Positions 7,001-8,502 of a stretch of 8,502 bases of DNA are shown here, piece by piece. Below the pieces are notes generated by a model that ran no database searches, was not told the DNA's origin, and was given only the letters and a program-made list of their open reading frames with translations. How positions within the stretch are numbered: position 1 is the first letter of the stretch; each line of letters starts with the position of its first letter. The DNA comes from Candidatus Pacearchaeota archaeon (lineage in GTDB: Archaea > Nanoarchaeota > Nanoarchaeia > Pacearchaeales > GW2011-AR1). The position numbers and the translations under genes are program-made. The stretch spans positions 1 to 8,502 of the forward strand of contig NZER01000206.1 in NCBI GenBank assembly GCA_002690445.1, written 5' to 3'.

Positions 7001-8395
7001 GAAGTCCACGTCGGCAACGTCTACGATTGCCTGCATGAACGCCTTCTGATTATTCGGCCTTATCCCGATGGCGGAGACATCCATGCTGGGCTCAAGGTAT
7101 TTACTGAAGTATCCGAAGTTGGGGCGGACAGTCACGTTAAATCCCCTCTTCGCCATCGCGTTCTGCAAGTAAGCCACCGATGGAGCCATGATCTTTCGGT
7201 AGGCTACCTCGCCCAATCTGATGTCTTCCGGGGAGTCCGAGGCCATAAGGTCCTGGGCTGCGGTGCGCACTTTGCGCTTCTCCGTATCAAAGTGCCCAAA
7301 AACCTTGCTTGTTGTGGCAGCAGATATACCGACCCGTGTCACGGGAGGTTGATAAGGGCCATGGAACTGCTCGAAGATAGCAGGTGGCCTTTCCATCCCC
7401 GTCACCTTGCGGCCAGTCCATCCTAAGCCACGCATCCCCGCGAGAGCTATTTCCTCCTGTGCGGCAAGGGGCTGCAAGGCGTCTGCGAGGGTGCGTTTTG
7501 CCCAGCCCTTAAACCCTGGCTGTCGCGCCATATAGGGAGCCAGCCGGTCTATGATCTTATCCATGCGCTTGCCCCTCGTAAGGGCTAGTTCAGCCGCAAC
7601 CCACGGGAGCACGTCAGCACCGAACTTCGCCGCGGGGTGAAGGCCCCCCATACTGACATCCGCCTCCGCCCCTCTCCGCCCCATATACTCCCGGAAACTT
7701 TCTTCGGGCTGTCGTAGGCGGCTTTGGTCTATATCCTCTATGGGGCCATAGCCACGCATCAATGACTGCCCGCGATATCCCATTCGTTCTCCAAACGACC
7801 GCTCCCGCCACCCTGTCCCCGTGGGGGCTCCGCGAGCAAAGTCCCACAGGCCAGCAACTCCCGCCCCTGTCTCCTTGCCAACCCACTCGGGTATTGCGTT
7901 TACTATCTTCCCTATCTCCCACGGGGTCTTTCTGCCCAACTCGTCGCGTTCTCCCCACGGCAACCATCTTTCGATGTGGGAAAGTTCTTCTGGGTCCTTG
8001 GGGAGAGGGACAGGCGGTGCTACCTCTGGCTGAGGGCCATGGAGGCCATACTGAAACCGTGCGCTCCGAATGCCCTGATCTTCCCTTGGGGCCTCTCTGG
8101 TAAGGTCGGAGCGAACGGGCATGGGATACTGGAACGGTAGTCCGCCGATCTGGTACCCGAGTGCTCGTGCCTGTGGCGGCATCGTGGTCGCAGGTGCGGG
8201 CGGGGGCGGGGCGACCTGATAAGGTTGGGGCGGAGCGACCTGGTCAGGTTGGGGCGGGGGCTTCTGGCCCTCCATGTATGCCGCCCACGCTTGCCGGGCC
8301 GCCGTCGTGATGTTGCCCTTCTCGTCAAAGGGGTTACCCGGAAGCCCGCGACTCCTCCATGCCCTTAGGAATTCTGCTTGGGTTGGCGGGGCCAT
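1016..8395 (-). CDS. Giant polyvalent-type phage virion protein, 2,459 aa
   Basis: This is a single uninterrupted frame with an ATG at 8395 overlapping the upstream TGA and a TAA at 1018-1016. Layout by residue: 1-45 short N-terminal helical unit; 46-72 Pro-rich linker with an 8-residue repeat; 130-345 mostly helical, Trp/Arg-rich; 420-550 mixed alpha/beta domain; 650-860 low-complexity linkers; 866-1190 module resembling the DUF7178-type phage family with a helix-hairpin-helix-like core; 1237-1256 hydrophobic segment; 1290-1520 charged helical; 1525-1950 conserved helical region of large phage polyvalent proteins (LPD38-like); 2150-2340 very acidic and charged; 2440-2459 Arg/Gly/Pro tail. 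There is no cysteine anywhere. No protease, lysozyme, polymerase or transposase motif was recognised. Its place just before scaffold and coat genes, and its size, fit a protein packaged in the head and delivered with the DNA, but packaging is inferred. Expression probably depends on coupling to the upstream gene. The reading frame is certain, the family likely, the exact function unknown. Confidence 0.85.
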   Translation of the reverse strand: MAPPTQAEFLRAWRSRGLPGNPFDEKGNITTAARQAWAAYMEGQKPPPQPDQVAPPQPYQVAPPPPAPATTMPPQARALGYQIGGLPFQYPMPVRSDLTREAPREDQGIRSARFQYGLHGPQPEVAPPVPLPKDPEELSHIERWLPWGERDELGRKTPWEIGKIVNAIPEWVGKETGAGVAGLWDFARGAPTGTGWRERSFGERMGYRGQSLMRGYGPIEDIDQSRLRQPEESFREYMGRRGAEADVSMGGLHPAAKFGADVLPWVAAELALTRGKRMDKIIDRLAPYMARQPGFKGWAKRTLADALQPLAAQEEIALAGMRGLGWTGRKVTGMERPPAIFEQFHGPYQPPVTRVGISAATTSKVFGHFDTEKRKVRTAAQDLMASDSPEDIRLGEVAYRKIMAPSVAYLQNAMAKRGFNVTVRPNFGYFSKYLEPSMDVSAIGIRPNNQKAFMQAIVDVADVDFAQDSVLIHAKAESLKLGTTPGFYPGKTAADLDYSLEPLYALRTDGREITGRQYQTLRALADKHDIPGFAAHADNQGIDIMHVAKYGYDVSNPGEAKAAYRLFNNNVHNFRSAVDANDNVRGTFSRVEGELRQLWHYGRHENWADKAFVGRNTSSSRHGYDGFRDNLQAATGRPPAESGLPGALEKTGDLNTRQRRNLLNNRLKEFTDDPLDIPSSPYGATPIKQLEELISGVPVTAPLTKLTQRKGGRAALLEDVTPQATRKQGMINEKLGMLITEEKAAPPWSQFHKPGQKVVPGRGPKSALGVVADYTGRTVDEIEGLVNRARAEFYAETASSEPISYAAYRKLPLEKGGPAKLPPGGGSPEVDAVDDLLGFPRGPIGAGKDVSPGTLKRPEITPRQQRDNQWITDMAEDLVSRDQHMEWLAKGVKMGGGDWYNTDFLRKVFVAIAEDESTGNDLFREYINLVAATSPGNQVKHNLRVASWYRKLLGDEGLKMPATPWKELDTATELAARIADVSHPGMPKLGTGYGHPKWQTHAKLVAKWIAGKWNSPVSADEKVRAFANSLLGNPTNVAVDVHLMRFLGMTSIKAGRDPVPWLKTGYQDISKKDLNRIIKNMKRPDGTPLKDALTSLKKRKLLRGEPGAYEFDAKSAVKKKAISLASGDEGEELWRIQSIWNDAPGSSARYQLIEDYVNSLARQWNEANPGNVITAPQVQASLWVAAADLTGVKEGGRGTVLSALREVIAERAAAETKRLKRPVSEEMVLHDFLQNRGLLSFLVALGGGTMAAEAYLGEAGEEDARGVAPGEGMPLPGAGEPGVEVLRGSMAPVALTKVIKKFFGNIFEAVPQVLRALDTGVDPVMRQFEVPPPELGKLSRAGDEELRDLGIALRTAQDTEAATPPLRQYVYQTEETMGRILRDTVPGETPEQSLISAYEGATKIFDNDAKVMLAEKKKILLSLGVGTTERARWVPRPEDRAGLITLFRALHDKKYIRNIAPIYRPFYKELKELVGKEEALRIDFDPNLATIDDYFFRGWKPPDNLLKAAEKTGGSVGNIPGFTLPRNGATFDEMVNAGFEPLYWNPWEMYVETARMGNRYRLQTQLINDFRNKNAFDVFVVKKEDRLLENGDWIIDNLRKKGYRIPRIGPAFEGRAAPMTAQGATGRTHAGVIVPNGIADRLENVFGRRPKWKGFWGKDIYPYVFAITYQPKRIKLYASLFQQRDFMQRAYGSSWTSMIDEMKHGNYGTGIIKLAKFPKEGMWDIVRSNLDPKYRDDILKWYTRTDEIIAGRPGINPREMVRAGLSTIDVTLMPADMDNLARVAAQATGKRLDKKMLRAIGEFESMMRRGLFEGVYPTAMRMDIINNIAPMFVRMFPGLTDQQLNGMIARAANIRYSTIPASQSVIQKPWLRETLKLFFFSLGESEGLIRQATKSIRGPDAKYWRKSMLGTYLSMVATADVIHYATTGKHLPVDRFIPVDFDPEWEFEADQIGHWLNKPTPFGYQRDFAAPDIPVTDRTGEQQLTLDLMGQMDTVLKMSSPGSWVVSRRSVPITAIAHAVTNKDFYDRLIRQPNASFMDQSVATTAQLINDMGVPIGAGQSALQLAREYVPGAEKIIPQEGARLGTTAQILKGVGALVRSPVTADLRDLMVRKVAEGDPEAVGQGIEPGMKWDNLTYASQNYVMESPLNKGLMEEVELRGEEQALSVGDPINVFYTEQKERRDAHFSELSTLAERAETKINKHGWYREHAAKINYDYSILRQEYIKQAKEEFGDDFMDRARKGLTPQQQLEEDFFGLLYSDDIDVYGKYFPGEEFVPLDNEDGDFNSVEYERRIQALNTEAGDPNFVRNMRDAILDRKVQQGLPELERERLQDRDYISENYWRASTNETLLALLPSDEVREAWINYVAMSDANKKEEDGRVGSVAGKRHRVGVLLITFREMYNSAGIRKVRREARQTDNRLEDMLLKWGYVDVPVEEYSIAERARGARSRVPAGGPWGR
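2606..3823 (-). other. C-terminal polyvalent-protein region (LPD38-like) of the giant protein
   Basis: Covers residues 1525-1930. In order: NPWEMY followed by an Arg/Gln-rich helix ending LINDFR (1545-1571); a short beta-rich stretch; GVIVPNGIADRLENVFG (1631-1647); SLFQQRDFMQRAYG (1679-1692); a helical stretch with GEFESMMRRGLFEGVYPTAM (1801-1820); NIRYSTIP (1853-1860); and PWLRETLKLFFFSLGESEGL (1869-1888), ending near YATTGK (1924-1929). This order of an NP-start helix, a proline-bearing 'va..l.n' helix, an 'S.F...DF..R' helix and a final 're..rl.ffs..es' segment is what I recall from the C-terminal halves of large phage polyvalent proteins. The family name is from memory. Its molecular role is not known to me. 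Confidence 0.5.
4628..4687 (-). other. Single hydrophobic segment within the giant protein
   Basis: Residues 1237-1256 read GLLSFLVALGGGTMAAEAYL, the most hydrophobic stretch of similar length that I can find in the chain. A basic, helical region (RAAAETKRLKRPVSEE) precedes it and an acidic, Gly/Pro-rich linker (GEAGEEDARGVAPGEG) follows, so it sits between modules rather than in a folded core. The charge distribution would suit a membrane-inserting helix with a basic inner flank. It is short and Gly-interrupted, so a buried or amphipathic helix is equally possible. Confidence 0.4.
4826..5800 (-). other. DUF7178-like module with a helix-hairpin-helix-type core
   Basis: Residues 866-1190. Visible landmarks are GGGDWYNTDFLRKVF (895-909), INLVAATSPGNQVKHNL (927-943), EKVRAFANSLLGNPTNVAVD (1021-1040), VHLMRFLG (1041-1048), RYQLIEDYVNSLARQW (1149-1164) and ITAPQVQASLWVAA (1173-1186). 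The sequence WY...laatSP...N...FaNsLLG...VD......Q..lWvA matches my memory of the DUF7178-type domain in phage polyvalent proteins. The stretch from Lys1022 to Arg1045 can be laid without gaps on the catalytic loop of endonuclease III-type DNA glycosylases, keeping Lys and Asp 18 residues apart. There are no cysteines, so no iron-sulfur cluster of that family can be present. Glycosylase or lyase activity is conjecture. Confidence 0.45.
6746..7138 (-). other. Unassigned alpha/beta domain in the N-terminal part of the giant protein
   Basis: Residues 420-550 alternate predicted strands and helices: NVTVRPNFGYF, then YLEPSMDVSAIGI, a helix (KAFMQAIVDVADVD), the strand QDSVLIHAK, an acidic loop with FYPGKTAADLDYSLEP, then REITGRQYQTLRALADKHDI and a closing strand GIDIMHVAKYG. 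The beta-alpha-beta order with 'EPS.DV' and 'QDSVLI' strands suggests a small ferredoxin-like or similar fold. I recall similar EPS / QD-V patterns in other large phage proteins but cannot name a family. No catalytic motif stands out. Confidence 0.3.
8203..8250 (-). repeat. 24-base tandem repeat encoding a Pro-rich linker
   Basis: Two 24-base units (8203-8226 and 8227-8250) agree at 21 of 24 positions, and the first 7 bases of a third unit follow (8251-8257). The unit is a multiple of three and encodes PQP-(D/Y)-QVAP twice, within residues 49-64 of the giant protein. It lies in a low-complexity linker between the N-terminal helical unit and the rest, where copy number could vary without harm. 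Confidence 0.75.
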
Positions 8396-8397
8396 CA
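8393..8397 (-). promoter_or_regulatory. Stop-start overlap (TGATG) starting the giant gene
   Basis: The upstream TGA (8397-8395) and the giant gene's ATG (8395-8393) share one base. Only a weak GGA lies at a usable distance before the ATG, so ribosomes terminating on the upstream gene probably reinitiate here. This supports the ATG at 8395 and implies modest, coupled expression of the giant protein. Confidence 0.75.
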
Positions 8398-8502
8398 GTA
8401 CATCCGGCGTGCGCTAGGGGCAAACCTCGAAGTGGAACCACCAGGCCTCATGGCGGGAGCAAGGGCGGTGTACCTCTCCGTCCACGGGTACTGGTCAATG
8501 TA
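8395..8502 (-). CDS. C-terminal 35 codons of an upstream protein, unidentified
   Basis: An open frame enters at the window edge and ends with TGA at 8397-8395. The visible C-terminus includes YIDQYPWTERYTALAP, then a Gly/Ser/Arg-rich end (FAPSARRMY). There is no cysteine, and no domain can be recognised in so short a piece. Same strand, a one-base overlap with the giant gene and the surrounding head-assembly genes suggest another virion or assembly protein in the same operon. The basic, Pro/Gly-containing tail is loosely like the end of the giant protein, but too short to infer relationship. Confidence 0.7.
   Translation of the reverse strand, partial: YIDQYPWTERYTALAPAMRPGGSTSRFAPSARRMY

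Noticed and set aside
7614..7967. Minus-strand off-frame open frame of 117 codons
   Set aside because: Extremely Arg/Gly-rich reading of the giant gene in another frame, with Cys and Trp scattered at random. It looks like a compositional by-product.
8020..8328. Minus-strand off-frame open frame of 102 codons, Arg/Pro-rich and superficially like a DNA-binding basic protein
   Set aside because: The basic repeats come from reading the Pro-rich repeat region of the giant gene in another frame.
1016..8395. Idea that the giant protein is a virion RNA polymerase (as in N4) or a tape-measure protein
   Set aside because: I saw no polymerase motifs. A tape-measure protein would be a long, repetitive, mostly helical chain with hydrophobic segments lying next to tail genes; this one is multi-domain and sits before the scaffold and coat genes.

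Overview
The window looks like a piece of the structural (virion-assembly) region of a tailed double-stranded DNA phage or prophage. Everything credible is encoded on the minus strand and is read from position 8502 towards position 1. The host cannot be named. The DNA is G+C-rich by eye, and ATA (Ile), AGG (Arg) and CTA (Leu) codons appear often in the stretches I read. That argues mildly against an enteric host.

Layout in transcription order: (1) the last 35 codons of an unidentified protein (8502-8395). (2) A 2,459-residue giant protein (8395-1016) whose ATG overlaps the previous stop by one base (TGATG). It fills 87% of the window. (3) An 85-base intergenic gap (1015-931) with a good sigma70-type promoter, a palindrome in the promoter spacer and spaced AAGCTA repeats. 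(4) A 254-residue scaffold-like protein (930-166) with an acidic, Pro-rich head, a Gln-rich helical middle and a short basic tail. (5) A 19-base gap with a near-perfect ribosome binding site. (6) The first 48 codons of a probable major capsid protein (146 to the window edge). There is no RNA gene, CRISPR array, insertion sequence or convincing terminator.

The genes make sense as one assembly programme: scaffold and coat made together in quantity from their own promoter and strong ribosome binding sites, and the giant protein made in small amounts by coupling to its upstream neighbour. The giant protein resembles the 'polyvalent' proteins of phages: very long multi-domain proteins, some thought to be packaged in the head and delivered with the DNA. 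Its middle contains a module resembling the DUF7178-type phage family, with a segment that lines up with the Lys/Asp catalytic pair of helix-hairpin-helix DNA glycosylases. A lone Gly/Ala-rich hydrophobic segment follows. The C-terminal half carries the helical pattern I associate with large phage polyvalent proteins (LPD38-like). The whole 2,459-residue chain contains no cysteine. These points make it the most interesting object here. All family assignments are from pattern memory, with no database search.
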